DNA from: an uncultured Gemmatimonadota bacterium
GTDB lineage: Bacteria; Gemmatimonadota; Gemmatimonadetes; Gemmatimonadales; Gemmatimonadaceae
Length of the DNA stretch: 62,716 bases
Direction: 5' to 3'
Assembly: GCA_946480295.1 (NCBI GenBank)
Contig: CAMLIT010000011.1
Span: 1 to 62,716 of the forward strand
The position numbers and the translations under genes are program-made. Shown here piece after piece: positions 36,563 to 46,914 of this stretch; the stretch's first letter is position 1; every line of letters starts with the position of its first letter. The notes beneath the pieces are model-generated. The model saw nothing but the letters and a program-made list of their open reading frames with translations. It had not been told where the DNA came from and did no database searches.

Positions 36563-37537
36563 TCACGGCGACTCGATCTTCCCCAGCACCCGCGCCACGA
36601 TCTCGTCGCTCGTGACCTCCTCGGCTTCCGCCTCGTAGGTCGTGAGCACGCGATGCCGCAGCACGTCGGGGGCGATCGCCTTCACGTCGTCGGGCGTCAC
36701 GAAGCTGCGCCCGCGCAGGAAGGCGTGGGCGCGCGACGCCTGCGCGAGCGCGATCGTCGCGCGCGGGCTCGCCCCGAACTCGATCAGCGGCACGAGGTCG
36801 GCCAGGCCGGCGCTCGCCGGCTCGCGCGTGGCGAGGACGATGTCGACGATGTAGTCCATCACCCGCTCGTCCATGTACAGCTCCGCGATCCGGTGCCGCG
36901 CCTCGAGAATCGCCTGCGGCGACGCGACCTTCTCGATCGGGATCGGCTCCCCGCTCGCCATGCGCCGCATGATCTCCTTCTCCTCGTCGCGCGTCGGATA
37001 GCCGACGCGCAGCTTCAGCATGAAGCGGTCGACCTGCGCCTCGGGGAGCGGATAGGTACCCTCCTGCTCGATCGGGTTCTGCGTCGCCAGGACGAGGAAG
37101 GGCTCCTCGAGCTTGAACGTCGTGCTGCCGATCGTCACCTGCTTCTCCTGCATCGCCTCGAGCAGCGCGGCCTGCACCTTTGGCGGCGCACGGTTGATCT
37201 CGTCGGCGAGGACGATGTTCGCGAAGATCGGCCCCTTCTTGACCGAGAACTTCCCGCTCGACTGGTCGTAGATCTGCGTGCCGACGACGTCGGCGGGAAG
37301 CAGGTCCGGGGTGAACTGGATGCGCTGGAAGCTCGTGGCGATCGCGTCGGCGAGCGTGCGGACGGTGAGCGTCTTCGCCAGCCCCGGCACTCCCTCCAGC
37401 AGCACGTGGCCGCCGGTCAGGATGCTGATGAGCAGGCGGTCGATCATGTACTCCTGGCCGACGACCCGCCGCCCCACCTGCCGTTCGACCTCCTGGACCA
37501 GCCGCGCGTCGGCTGCGGACGAGACCTGAGTTGCCAA
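36563..37537 (-). CDS. moxR: MoxR-family AAA+ ATPase
   Basis: A 324-residue AAA+ ATPase of the MoxR group: Walker A LLEGVPGLAKTLTVRTLA, Walker B IVLADEINRAPPKVQ, sensor 1 LATQNPIEQEGTYPLPEAQ and the MoxR C-terminal lid region (GASPRATIALAQASRAHA). MoxR proteins act with DUF58 and VWA proteins to mature or assemble complexes. TTG start at 37537 has GGAG 9 nt upstream. First gene of the moxR-DUF58-bat run after a 176-nt gap. Confidence 0.95.
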   Translation of the reverse strand: MATQVSSAADARLVQEVERQVGRRVVGQEYMIDRLLISILTGGHVLLEGVPGLAKTLTVRTLADAIATSFQRIQFTPDLLPADVVGTQIYDQSSGKFSVKKGPIFANIVLADEINRAPPKVQAALLEAMQEKQVTIGSTTFKLEEPFLVLATQNPIEQEGTYPLPEAQVDRFMLKLRVGYPTRDEEKEIMRRMASGEPIPIEKVASPQAILEARHRIAELYMDERVMDYIVDIVLATREPASAGLADLVPLIEFGASPRATIALAQASRAHAFLRGRSFVTPDDVKAIAPDVLRHRVLTTYEAEAEEVTSDEIVARVLGKIESP

Positions 37538-37713
37538 GAACGTGCTCCGTAAGAGAGAGTTCGTGCATCGGGACGGCGCGACGCCGTCCGGCGCAACGTC
37601 CCGCCGTCACCACCGGCTGCGCCGGTGCTCCCGTCGATTCAATTTCGGGACCGCTGAGGTGGCCTGTCGCGCTCGTACCCGGCGCGCCGGACAATGTGCC
37701 TGCCGAGGACGTT
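37538..37713. other. moxR-rluB intergenic region with two hairpins
   Basis: Two small perfect inverted repeats are visible: GGACGGCG-CGA-CGCCGTCC (from 37571) and CACCGGC-TGC-GCCGGTG (from ~37610). Neither is followed by a T-run. A moxR promoter is not obvious. Confidence 0.5.
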
Positions 37714-38430
37714 TCAGCGAGTGAGCAGCCTCACAGCATCGACCTCCTTCGCGGTGAGCGGCCGGCTCTTCCCCGAAGCCAGCCCGCCGAGCGACACCGG
37801 CCCGAAGCGCACGCGCACGAGGCGCTCGACCTGAAGATCCAGCGCGTCGCACAGCCGCCGCACCTCGCGCGTCCGCCCCTCCGTGATCGTGATCTCCAGC
37901 TCCCACCGGCTGCGGCCGACGTGCCGCGCCTCGACGGCGCGCGGCTGCACGAACCCGTCGGCCAGCTCCACGCCGCGCCGCGCCGCGCGCGCGGCCGCCT
38001 CGCCGTCCCCGAGCACCGTCGCGACGTACGTCCGCTCGACCTCGTGGCTCGGATGCGTCAATCGATTCGCCGCCGCGCCATCCGTCGTCAGGAGGAGCAC
38101 CCCCTCGGTCAGGTAGTCGAGGCGGCCGACGTACGTCAGTCCCGGGACGTCGGCCACGAGGTCGAACACCGTGCGCCGCCCCTGCGGATCGGAGCGCGTC
38201 GTCATCACCCCCGCCGGCTTGTTGAGCACGAGCCAGGTCGCCCGCGGCGGCGCCCCCACGGCCTTTCCATCCACCACGATCGCGTCGCGCACCGGATCCA
38301 CGATCTGCCCGGTGCGCGCGACGACGCCGTTCACGCGCACGCGTCCCGCGGCGATGAGCTCCTCGGCGTGTCGCCGCGATGCGACACCCGCGCGCGCCAG
38401 GGCGCGCTGGATGCGCATCTCCTCGCTCAC
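37714..38430 (-). CDS. rluB: 23S rRNA pseudouridine synthase, RluB/RsuA family
   Basis: Converts a specific uridine (likely U2605 of 23S rRNA) to pseudouridine. The 238-residue protein has an N-terminal S4 RNA-binding domain (RIQRALARAGVASRRHAEELI) and the catalytic block YVGRLDYLTEGVLLLTTDG, whose Asp is the nucleophile, followed by EITITEGRTREVRRL. GTG at 38430 overlaps the scpB stop (GTGA); an ATG four codons in is possible but has its GAGGAG with no spacing. The scpA-scpB-rluB order is widely conserved. Confidence 0.93.
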   Translation of the reverse strand: MSEEMRIQRALARAGVASRRHAEELIAAGRVRVNGVVARTGQIVDPVRDAIVVDGKAVGAPPRATWLVLNKPAGVMTTRSDPQGRRTVFDLVADVPGLTYVGRLDYLTEGVLLLTTDGAAANRLTHPSHEVERTYVATVLGDGEAAARAARRGVELADGFVQPRAVEARHVGRSRWELEITITEGRTREVRRLCDALDLQVERLVRVRFGPVSLGGLASGKSRPLTAKEVDAVRLLTR

Positions 38431-38981
38431 GGCGCCGACGGCTCCGGCTTCGCCTGCGCCCGCAGGGCGACCGCGAGCTCGTCGGCGCGCGGCAGCTCGT
38501 CGAGGTGGCGCAGCGCGAAATGCTCGAGGAAGACCGGCGTCGTCCCGTACATGAGCGGACGGCCGAGTCCCTCGCCGCGCCCGACGACGTCGATGAGCCC
38601 GCGCTCGTGCAGCGACTTCAGCACCCCGCCCACGGCGACGCCGCGGATCTCCTCGATCTCGGCGCGGCTGATCGGCTGGCGGTACGCGATGATGGCCAGC
38701 GTCTCGAGCGCCGCCGCGGAGAGCCGCTGCGGGCGCGCGGCGAGCTGGGCGCGCTCGATCGCCTCGGTGTATTCGGCGCGCGTCAGGATCTGCCACCCGC
38801 CGCCGAGCTCCGCGAGCTCGACGCCGTGGCCGTCCACGTCATAATGCTCGCGCAGCTCGTCCAGGGCGGCCTGCACCGCGGCGGGCGAGGCCTCGGGATC
38901 GAGCGCCGCCAGCTCCTCGGACGTGATGGGCCGGGAGCTGGCGAACAGCGCAGCCTCAAGCAGCTTGGCCAGCGGTGTCAC
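38427..38981 (-). CDS. scpB: segregation and condensation protein B
   Basis: Partner of ScpA in the SMC-ScpAB condensin. The 184-residue protein has two winged-helix domains, with LLEAALFASSRPITSEELAAL, LSAAALETLAIIAYRQPISRAEIEEIRGV and GRPLMYGTTPVFLEHFAL. GTG at 38981 is inferred from the family start; it overlaps scpA by 26 nt, and the Shine-Dalgarno is weak. It is followed by rluB with a 4-nt overlap. Confidence 0.93.
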   Translation of the reverse strand: MTPLAKLLEAALFASSRPITSEELAALDPEASPAAVQAALDELREHYDVDGHGVELAELGGGWQILTRAEYTEAIERAQLAARPQRLSAAALETLAIIAYRQPISRAEIEEIRGVAVGGVLKSLHERGLIDVVGRGEGLGRPLMYGTTPVFLEHFALRHLDELPRADELAVALRAQAKPEPSAP

Positions 38982-39708
38982 GACTGATTTCCACGTTGGC
39001 GAAAGGTCTGGACTGAAGCACGCGCAGCTCGCCGAGCTTGGCCAGCTCGAGGAGCCCGAGCAGCGTCGAGAGCACCTGCCAGGGCTCGGCGCCGTGCTGC
39101 AGGATGTCGGTCCACATGATGCGCGCCCGGAGCTGGAGCACGGACCGGATGATCGAGATCGCCCCCGGTACGTCGAGCGCCCGCGGCACGACGTCGTGCA
39201 TCGTCGGCGCGCGCACCGCACGCAGAACGCGGTCCATGGCGGTGAGCAGCTCGGTCAGCGAGAGGGCGAGCGGCGCCTGCGGCGGCTCGGGGGCGTTCGG
39301 GAGCCAGGCGCGCGCGAACTGGTTGCGGCGCAGCTCGCCGCGCCGCTCGAGCACGTCCACCACCTCGCGCATCTGCTGGTACTCGAGCAGTCGGCGCACC
39401 AGCTCGGCGCGCGGGTCCTCCCACTGCTCCTCCTCGCCGCGCGGGAGAAGCATCTGCGCCTTGATGCGCAGCAGCCGCGCGGCCATCTCGAGGTACTCGG
39501 CCGCGTCGTTCAGCGCGAGCTCGCGGATGCGCTCGAGAAACTGCTGCGCGATCCGCGCGATCGGGATGTCGTAGATGTCGACCTGCTCCTCGCGGATGAG
39601 CGAGAGGAGCAGGTCGAGCGGTCCCGAGAAGGCCGGCAGCTCGATCGCGAACGCCGCGGGGGCGGCGCCGCCGTCGCTGGCGTACGCGACGTCGGAGGCG
39701 AGGGTCAT
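38956..39708 (-). CDS. scpA: segregation and condensation protein A
   Basis: The kleisin subunit of bacterial condensin; bridges the SMC heads. The 250-residue protein shows LPAFSGPLDLLLSLIREEQVDIYDIPIARI (a canonical ScpA N-terminus, residues ~25-54), EYLEMAARLLRIKAQMLLP, and a C-terminal winged helix (FANVEI). ATG at 39708 overlaps the protease stop (ATGA). The smc gene is not in the window. Confidence 0.95.
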   Translation of the reverse strand: MTLASDVAYASDGGAAPAAFAIELPAFSGPLDLLLSLIREEQVDIYDIPIARIAQQFLERIRELALNDAAEYLEMAARLLRIKAQMLLPRGEEEQWEDPRAELVRRLLEYQQMREVVDVLERRGELRRNQFARAWLPNAPEPPQAPLALSLTELLTAMDRVLRAVRAPTMHDVVPRALDVPGAISIIRSVLQLRARIMWTDILQHGAEPWQVLSTLLGLLELAKLGELRVLQSRPFANVEISRDTAGQAA

Positions 39709-40475
39709 CGCAGCCACTGCTCGGTGGAGGGGAGCGTCTGGCCGTAGACGGCGCCGATCAGGAACCGCGCGACCACGTCGGCCGGCCCGAGCCACCAGTT
39801 GAGGAATCCCGGCACGAACCACATCACCAGGAGGAGGAGCGCGATGCCGGTGAAGCCGATCCGCTGGTACCGGAAGGACCACGACGGGGGCAAGAGGTAT
39901 TTCACCACGTGCGACCCGTCGAGCGGTGGGATCGGGATCAGGTTGAAGGCGATCAGCAGCAGGTTGAGCTCCACGCCCATCGCCATCATCGCCTGGAGGA
40001 TGCCGAACGTCGGCTCCAGCGCCGGCGAGCTGCGGCCGAGGAGCCCGAAGAGGGCGAAGCCGAGGGTGCAGGCGATCGCGACGAGGAGATTCGTGAAGAC
40101 GCCGGCGAGGGAGACGATGATATCCCCGCGCCTGAAGTTGCGGTAGTTGCGCGGGTCGACCGGCACCGGCTTGGCGCCGCCGAGGACCATCCGGCCGCCC
40201 GACGCGATCCATAGCATCGCCGGGAGGATGATGGTCATGAACGGGTCGATGTGCTTGATCGGGTTGAACGTCAGCCGGCCGAGGGCCAGCGCGGTGGTAT
40301 CCCCCTGCTTCAGCGCCGCGTAGCCATGGGCGTACTCGTGCGCGATCACCGAGAAGAGCAGGACCGGCACGACGAGCAGGAAACTCTGGATATCCAACGT
40401 TGAGGCGGTCGAAGCGGGGGTGGCGCGGGCCCCGCGCGTGGCGCGGGCGAGGCGGGAAGCCTGCCCCGAGCGCAT
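39705..40475 (-). CDS. site-2 protease family (M50) membrane metalloprotease
   Basis: A 256-residue integral membrane protease of the YwhC-like M50 subgroup: zinc motif HEYAHGYAAL (HExxH) in the first conserved helix and the second ligand in NLIPIPPLDGSHV. No PDZ domain. Members of this group are often found before scpA; the substrate is unknown. ATG at 40475 adds a 25-residue basic tail before the first helix (IQSFLLVVPVLLFSVIAHEYAHG region). TTG at 40397 would begin at the helix, so the start is unsure. Confidence 0.88.
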   Translation of the reverse strand: MRSGQASRLARATRGARATPASTASTLDIQSFLLVVPVLLFSVIAHEYAHGYAALKQGDTTALALGRLTFNPIKHIDPFMTIILPAMLWIASGGRMVLGGAKPVPVDPRNYRNFRRGDIIVSLAGVFTNLLVAIACTLGFALFGLLGRSSPALEPTFGILQAMMAMGVELNLLLIAFNLIPIPPLDGSHVVKYLLPPSWSFRYQRIGFTGIALLLLVMWFVPGFLNWWLGPADVVARFLIGAVYGQTLPSTEQWLR

Positions 40476-40541
40476 CGACGGCGGGGCGGTCGGCGCGAAA
40501 GGTAGCCGGGCGGTGGAGCGGTGTCAAAGCACTGTGCTGCC

Positions 40542-40570
40542 TTGACATCCGTGATGGGCACGTCTAGGTT
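40542..40570 (+). promoter_or_regulatory. sigma70-type promoter of rpsT
   Basis: TTGACA (40542-40547, perfect), 17-nt spacer, TAGGTT (40565-40570). The start codon is at 40620, so the leader is ~43 nt. A small palindrome AGCACTGTGCT lies just upstream of the -35. Confidence 0.85.
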
Positions 40571-40619
40571 CCAGCCGTCGTAAAGCCCCCGAGATCAAAG
40601 CAATTTCTGGAGAGATTCA

Positions 40620-40850
40620 GTGCCGAATATCGCCTCTGCGAAGAAGAACATGCGGAAGTCCCGCGCGGCCACGGTGCGCAATCGCGCCCAGCGCTCGGCG
40701 CTGCGGACCGCGCTGAAGAAGGCGAAGGCTCCCGGCGCGACGGCCGAGACCAAGCTGGCGGCGGTTCGGCTGCTGGATCGGGCGGCGCGCAAGGGCCTCG
40801 TCCACAAGAACAACGCGGCCCGGCACAAGAGCCAGCTGGCGAAGGCCTGA
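40620..40850 (+). CDS. rpsT: 30S ribosomal protein S20
   Basis: The 76-residue, Lys/Arg/Ala-rich protein binds 16S rRNA early in 30S assembly. It begins PNIASAKKNMRKSRAA and has the VRNRAQRSALRTALKKA and GLVHKNNAARHKSQLAK blocks of S20. GTG at 40620 has GGAGAG 5-6 nt upstream. It is a single-gene unit with its own strong promoter and a long hairpin terminator. A non-AUG start is also known for E. coli rpsT (UUG), where it takes part in autoregulation. Confidence 0.97.
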   Translation: MPNIASAKKNMRKSRAATVRNRAQRSALRTALKKAKAPGATAETKLAAVRLLDRAARKGLVHKNNAARHKSQLAKA

Positions 40851-40932
40851 GGGCCAAGTCCCGAGGGACGACCCCTCCGTCGGGACTCCTCCGAGTCCCG
40901 CCAATACGCCGGTACCCCGCTGAAGAACGCGA

Positions 40933-40970
40933 GTCGGTCAGTCCCGCCTGAATACCTGGGACTGACCGAC
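40933..40970 (+). terminator. rpsT terminator
   Basis: A 13-bp perfect stem (GTCGGTCAGTCCC 40933-40945 / 40958-40970) with a 12-nt loop, followed by TTCGGCGTTT. The interval 40851-40932 has smaller GTCCCG-type inverted repeats. Confidence 0.7.
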
Positions 40971-41074
40971 TTCGGCGTTTACAGCCAGGGTGAGCCGTCG
41001 ACGCGGGACTCGATGCTCTCCAGCCGACGTCAGCCGTGCCGCGGGACCGCGGCGCAGCCCCAAGCGCGACGCCG

Positions 41075-42199
41075 CTACAGCGCCGCCAGCTCAGCCCCGC
41101 AGCGCTCGCAGTACCACTCCGTGGGATAGTTCATCGTCCCACACTCGGCGCACTTGAGCGTCTTCGCGCTGTCCACCTGCCCCGACGACCGGAGCACGAT
41201 CGGGTGGTTGCCGGAGATGTTCGCCGCGAGCGGCGCCTCGGAGCCCTCCTCGACCGGCTCGGCCTCGTCCTCCGGCGTCATCGTGCCCAGCGTCTCCGCG
41301 GGTTCCTTGGCGATCCAGTCGGGCTTCGACGACCGCCGCGGTCCGGAGAGGCGCGGCGCGGGACGGGAGACGCGCGGCTCCGCCTTGGGCTCCGCCTTGG
41401 GCTCCGCCTTGGGCTCCGCGCGCGCCGGGCGCGGCGGTTGCTCGGGCTCGGTGACCGCCGGACGCTCGCTCGAGACGCGCTGCGGGGGGAGATCGCCGCC
41501 GGCGCCCCCGCCCTCGCCCACCACGGCGTTGAGGAACGCGAGCTCGTCGAAGTTGGGGCCGCGCGCCGGCGTGGGTCCCGCGGGCGCGGTCGGAGCGGCC
41601 GCCTGGTCGGCGGCGGGAGGGCGCTGCGCCGTGGCGGGCGCGCTCGGGGTGCCGGCGCTCGGCTTCGCCGCGCTCTCGTCCCCCGATGCCGCCGGTGCGG
41701 ACGCGGCGGGCGTCCCGCTGCGCGCTTCGGTCACCGCCGGCTGCTGGAGCGCGGGGCTCGGGCGGCTCGCCGCCTGGAGGAACTCGCGGGTGCGCTCGGC
41801 CTCCTCCTGCACGCTCGCCCGCTGGGCGGCGATCTCCGCGATCTGGCGATCGCAGTCCGCCATGGCCTTCTCGTGCCCCTCGGGGGACAGCTCGCCGACC
41901 GCGGCCCGGAGCTCGAGCTCCGCCCGCTCGTCGCTGCGCGCGCGCTCCTCGGCCTCGAGCGCGGTGACCCGCTCGGTGAGGGTGACGAGGCGCTGCTCCA
42001 GCTCGGAGCGGTGGGCGGAGAGCTGCTCGACGACCTGGCGCAGGCGCGTCTCGTAGTCCGCGCGGACGCGCTGGAAGACGTGACGCGGCGTCGCGTCGCG
42101 CCGCGCGTCGAGGGCGGCGAGCCACGCTTCGTACTGCTGCCGCTCGGCCATGAGGCCGGCGACGTCGGTGACCGAGTTCTCCGCTGCCTTCTTCTTCAT
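41075..42199 (-). CDS. coiled-coil protein with C-terminal zinc ribbon
   Basis: A 374-residue hypothetical protein in three parts: an N-terminal coiled coil (~15-140; HRSELEQRLVTLTERVTALEAEE), a long Pro/Ala/Glu-rich disordered region with a four-fold AEPK repeat (~255-275), and a C-terminal zinc ribbon of the CAECGTMNYP...CERCGAE type (two CxxC pairs). Such ribbons often bind nucleic acid or protein partners. ATG at 42199 overlaps the aldolase stop (ATGA), so it belongs to the pyrR-pyrB-pyrC run. Function unknown. Confidence 0.75.
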   Translation of the reverse strand: MKKKAAENSVTDVAGLMAERQQYEAWLAALDARRDATPRHVFQRVRADYETRLRQVVEQLSAHRSELEQRLVTLTERVTALEAEERARSDERAELELRAAVGELSPEGHEKAMADCDRQIAEIAAQRASVQEEAERTREFLQAASRPSPALQQPAVTEARSGTPAASAPAASGDESAAKPSAGTPSAPATAQRPPAADQAAAPTAPAGPTPARGPNFDELAFLNAVVGEGGGAGGDLPPQRVSSERPAVTEPEQPPRPARAEPKAEPKAEPKAEPRVSRPAPRLSGPRRSSKPDWIAKEPAETLGTMTPEDEAEPVEEGSEAPLAANISGNHPIVLRSSGQVDSAKTLKCAECGTMNYPTEWYCERCGAELAAL

Positions 42200-42888
42200 G
42201 CTCCGTCCTCATCGCCGCCGGAGCGCTCCCGCTCGGCGGTGGGCGTCGAGCGCCGAGCGCGGTCGCGCGCCTCGTGCAGCGCGCACGCCTGCGCCTGGGT
42301 CAACCGATTCACTCGCCCGAGCGCGCGCGCGGCGGCGATGATCCGCGCCGCGTGCTCGAGGCTCTCCATCCGCTGGTGCGCCTCCCGCAGCGTCGACCCG
42401 ACCGTCGTCGCCCCGTGGTTGGCGAGGAGGAAGGCGTCGTGGCGCTCCAGGAAGGGCTCGAGTCCGTCCGCCACCGCATCGGTGCCGGGTGTCGCGTACG
42501 GCACCAGAGGTACGCCTCCCATCTGGAAGATAACCTCGGGCAGCACCGGCGCCATGAAGTCCTCGCCCGCCACGGCGAACGCCGTCGCCGTCGGCGGATG
42601 CGCGTGCACGACCGCCTGCACGTCGGCGCGGCGCCGGTACAGCCGCAGGTGCATCTTCACCTCCGACGACGCGCGCAGCGGACCGGCAACGTGCGCGCCG
42701 TCGAGCGTCACGATCGCGAGCTGCTCCGGCGCCAGCTCCACCTTGGACAGCCCCGAGGGCGTCACGAGCACCCGATCGCCGGGAAGGCGGACGGAGACGT
42801 TGCCATCGGGGCCGGCGATCAGCCCCGCTTCCCAGAGCCGACGGCAGACGTGGACGATCGCGTCGCGGAGCTCGCGCTCGTCGTGCAC
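42196..42888 (-). CDS. class II aldolase/adducin family protein
   Basis: A 230-residue protein of the FucA/AraD family (zinc aldolases and epimerases acting on sugar phosphates, and methylthioribulose dehydratase). It shows GNVSVRLPGDRVLVTPSG, the acid SSEVKMHLRLYRRR, zinc ligands VVHAHPPTATAFA and LLANHGATTVG. The substrate cannot be assigned: fuculose-phosphate aldolase is the closest guess. GTG at 42888, 4 nt after pyrC; its stop overlaps the zinc-ribbon gene. Confidence 0.85.
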   Translation of the reverse strand: MHDERELRDAIVHVCRRLWEAGLIAGPDGNVSVRLPGDRVLVTPSGLSKVELAPEQLAIVTLDGAHVAGPLRASSEVKMHLRLYRRRADVQAVVHAHPPTATAFAVAGEDFMAPVLPEVIFQMGGVPLVPYATPGTDAVADGLEPFLERHDAFLLANHGATTVGSTLREAHQRMESLEHAARIIAAARALGRVNRLTQAQACALHEARDRARRSTPTAERERSGGDEDGA

Positions 42889-42892
42889 GGGA

Positions 42893-44187
42893 TCATTCCG
42901 CGCGATGGATGATCCGGCCGCCGACGATCGTCGCGCGGCTGCGCCCGCGGAGCGTCTTCCCGGCGTAGGGGGTGTTCCGCCCCTTGGACCTGAAGCGCGC
43001 CGGATCCACCGTCCACTCCTCGTCGGGGTGGAAGACGGTCACGTCGGCCACGCTGCCGCGGCGCAGCGTGCCGCCCTCGAGCCCGAAGACACGGGCCGGG
43101 GCGCACGACATGCGCTCGACGAGGAGTGGGATGTCGATGATCCCCGGCGTGACGAGCCAGGTGATGTTCACGGCGAGCGCGGTCTCGAGCCCGACGATGC
43201 CGTTCGGCGCGTCGGCGAACTCGCGCTCCTTCTCGTCGTAGTGATGCGGCGCGTGGTCCGTGGCGATGACGTCGATCGTCCCGTCCTTCACCGCCTGCTG
43301 GAGCGCGGCGACGTCCGCCGCGGTGCGCAGCGGCGGATTCATCTTCGCATTGGTGTCGTAGCCCTCGACGGCATCCTCGGTGAGCGAGAGGTGGTGCGGG
43401 CAGACCTCCGCGGTGACGCGGATGCCGCGCTCCTTCCCCCAGCGGATCAGCTCCACCGAGCCGACGGTGCTCATGTGGCAGAGGTGGATGTGGCCGCCCG
43501 TGCGCCGCGCGAGGAGGATGTCGCGGATGGCCATGATCTCCTCGGCCTCCGAGGGGATCCCCTTGAGCCCGAGCCGCGCGCTCACCAGGCCCTCGTTCAT
43601 CGCGCCGCCGCGCGCGAGGGTCGGCTCCTCGCAGTGGTCCGCCACGGGGATGCCGAAGGTGCGCGCGTACTCGAGCGCCGTGCGCATGAGGTGCGCGCTC
43701 ACCACGGGCTTGCCGTCGTCGCTCACCGCCACCGCGCCGGCGGCGACCATCTCGCCGAACTCGGCGAGCGACTCGCCCTTCTCGCCGACGGAGATCGCGC
43801 CGATCGGGTAGACGCGCGCGGCGTTGGCCAGCGTCCCCTGCCTGACGACGAACCCCACCGCCGCCTGGTTGTCCGTGACGGGATCGGTGTTGGGCATGGC
43901 GCAGACCGCGGTGAAGCCGCCCGCCGCCGCGGCACGCGCGCCGCTGGCGATCGTCTCGACGTCCTCGCGTCCGGGCTCGCGCAGGTGGCAGTGCACGTCG
44001 ATGAACCCCGGCACGACGACGAGCCCCGCGCACTCGACGACCTCCGCCCCGTCGACGGTCCCCCCGTCGGCGAGCGGCCGCTCCGAGACGGCCTCGATGC
44101 GCCCGTCGGCGACGAGCAGGTCGGCCGTCGTGTCGAGCCCCTGCGACGGGTCCACGACGCGCCCGCGGCGCAGCAGGAGGCGCGCGC

Positions 44188-44191
<4 letters not shown>
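42893..44191 (-). CDS. pyrC: dihydroorotase
   Basis: Third step of pyrimidine synthesis: cyclises carbamoyl-aspartate to dihydroorotate. The 432-residue amidohydrolase (class I type, as usually encoded beside pyrB) shows the zinc motif [58 protein letters not shown] and the catalytic Asp in [15 protein letters not shown] at 44191 overlaps the pyrB stop (ATGA). Confidence 0.96.
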
Positions 44192-45149
<958 letters not shown>

Positions 45150-45153
<4 letters not shown>

Positions 45154-45701
45154 GCCTCGTCTCCGCGCTCGGTGAGGACGACGGCGTCGCGCCCGTCGAG
45201 CTCCTTCACGAGCAGGTCGACGCGTTGCCCGGGCGCCACCTCGACCTTCTTGCCGACGATGTCGGCGTGGATCGGCAGCTCGCGGCCGCCGCGGTCGACG
45301 AGCACCGCCAGCTCGATGCGCTTCGGCCGGCCGAAGTCCGCCAGCTCGTCGAGCGCGGCGCGCACCGTCCGGCCGGTGTAGAGCACGTCGTCGACGATGA
45401 CCACCTTCCTGCCGTCGATGTCCCACGGGATGTCGGTGGGGCCGACGACCGGCCGCGGGCCGACCATCTGGAGGTCGTCGCGATAGAGCGTGATGTCGAG
45501 CGCGCCCTGCGGCACGTCGACCCGCTCCTCCTGCTTGATGAACGACACGAGACGCGCCGCGAGCTGGACGCCGCGGCGCTGGATTCCGACGATGACGAGG
45601 TCGTCGGTCCCGTTGTTCAACTCGACGATCTCGTCGGCCATGCGGCGCAGCGTGCGGTCGAGCGCGCGCGCGTCGAGGACCGTGGTCTGTTTCGCGGGCA
45701 T
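45150..45701 (-). CDS. pyrR: bifunctional pyr operon regulator/uracil phosphoribosyltransferase PyrR
   Basis: A 183-residue PRTase: [12 protein letters not shown] near the N-terminus, the PRPP loop [21 protein letters not shown], and [16 protein letters not shown] as in PyrR. In Firmicutes it binds pyr mRNA to cause attenuation; here only 42 nt separate it from the upstream hydrolase gene, and no attenuator is visible. It may act as an enzyme or at a distant site. An imperfect palindrome (GCGCAAAATATGCGC, 45704-45718) lies 2 nt upstream of the ATG. Confidence 0.94.
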
Positions 45702-45743
45702 GTGCGCAAAATATGCGCTGCCCGGCCGGCAAAGGAAAGCGCG

Positions 45744-46529
45744 CTACGCCGCCTCCCCGCCGCTCGCATCGACGGCCGGCGCCGCGCCGAGCAGGAACGA
45801 GCGCACGACGTCGGCGACGAGGCGCGGCCGGCCGAAGTTCACCGCGTGCGCGCCGCCGACGATCTCCACCGCGCGCGCCTCGGGCAGCAGGTGGGCCACC
45901 TCGCGCGCCCAGCGACGCGAGACGAGCGGGTCGCGCTCGCCGCGCACGACGAGCGCCGGCGCGGCGACGCGCGGCAGCACCGCCTCGATCTCGTCCGCCA
46001 GCGCGACGTCCAGCGTCGCGAACGCTCGACGCACCCCGCACCGTCCGAGGTCCCGCAGCTCCAGCCGGGCGAGCGCGGGCCGCTCGCGGACGGCGTCGCG
46101 CACGAGTCGCCAGAGCAGCGCCCGCCGCGTGCGCGTCGCCGGGTCCACCGTCGGCGCGACGAGGACGAGCCGCTCGACGCGCGCCGGATGCGCCGCCGCC
46201 ACATGCGCGGCCACCTGGCTGCCGAGCGAGTGACCGAGCAGCGCGATGCGCGGGAGCGCGAGCGCGTCGAGCCAGGCGACGAGCGCCTCCGCCAGCGCCG
46301 GCACGTCGAGCACGCGGGCCGGATGCTCGCTCCGGCCGTAGCCGGGCAGGTCGGGCACGAGCACGCGCCGCTCCCGCGCCAGGCGTGCGGCGAGTGGGAG
46401 CATGTACGCGCCCGCGATCACCGCGCCGTGGACGCAGACGAGCGGTGGGCCGTCCTCCGGATGGCGACCCAGCGCGCGCCAGTACACGCGCAGGCCGTCC
46501 ACCGTGGACCACTGCTTCGTCGCCCGCAC
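45744..46529 (-). CDS. alpha/beta hydrolase
   Basis: A 261-residue alpha/beta-hydrolase-fold enzyme: oxyanion region CVHGAVIAG, nucleophile elbow [12 protein letters not shown] (Ser), Asp in [11 protein letters not shown], and His in [14 protein letters not shown]. The triad is complete, so it is likely active; substrate unknown (esterase, lactonase and C-C hydrolase are all possible). GTG at 46529. It precedes pyrR by 42 nt on the same strand and may share its transcript. Confidence 0.85.
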   Translation of the reverse strand: MRATKQWSTVDGLRVYWRALGRHPEDGPPLVCVHGAVIAGAYMLPLAARLARERRVLVPDLPGYGRSEHPARVLDVPALAEALVAWLDALALPRIALLGHSLGSQVAAHVAAAHPARVERLVLVAPTVDPATRTRRALLWRLVRDAVRERPALARLELRDLGRCGVRRAFATLDVALADEIEAVLPRVAAPALVVRGERDPLVSRRWAREVAHLLPEARAVEIVGGAHAVNFGRPRLVADVVRSFLLGAAPAVDASGGEAA

Positions 46530-46560
46530 CGTGCCGCCGTCAGCCGGTTCGCTCTTGCGA

Positions 46561-46914
46561 TCAGCCCGTCCGTCGTGTCGCCGTGGGGGGCGACTCGCGC
46601 ACCGGATCGCGCGCCGGGTCCCGCACCGGCTCGAGCGCCCCTTCGCCGTCGTCCTGTTCGCGGCGATCGGTGTGGCGGCGATCCCGGTGCCGCCGCTCCC
46701 CGTGCCTGAAGCGCAGCACGCGCATGATGCGCATCGTGAAGACGACCACGACCACCACGGCGACGGCGGGGACGAGGAGCGCGAACGCGCTCCAGCGGCG
46801 CGCGAACAGATAGAGCGCGACGAGGATCACCACCTCGTACAGCACGAGGCGCCCCGCCCGCCGGAGGCGCGTGCGCATGTGGTCCTGGTCCCTGATTTCG
46901 TCGATGACCGACAT
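46561..46914 (-). CDS. small membrane protein with two helices and basic/acidic tail
   Basis: A 117-residue hypothetical protein: a short amphipathic start, two adjacent hydrophobic helices (LVLYEVVILVALYLFA and FALLVPAVAVVVVVVFTM, ~22-60), and a hydrophilic tail with alternating Arg/His and Asp/Glu/Pro. An upstream in-frame GTG (46980) lies in an 8-bp inverted repeat and is less likely. No domain recognised. Upstream of the alpha/beta hydrolase by 31 nt. Confidence 0.55.
   Translation of the reverse strand: MSVIDEIRDQDHMRTRLRRAGRLVLYEVVILVALYLFARRWSAFALLVPAVAVVVVVVFTMRIMRVLRFRHGERRHRDRRHTDRREQDDGEGALEPVRDPARDPVRESPPTATRRTG

Noticed and set aside
45702..45743. PyrR-responsive attenuator before pyrR
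   Set aside because: Only 42 nt separate the hydrolase stop and pyrR start; no PyrR-binding loop or terminator with T-run is visible, only a small AT-centred palindrome.
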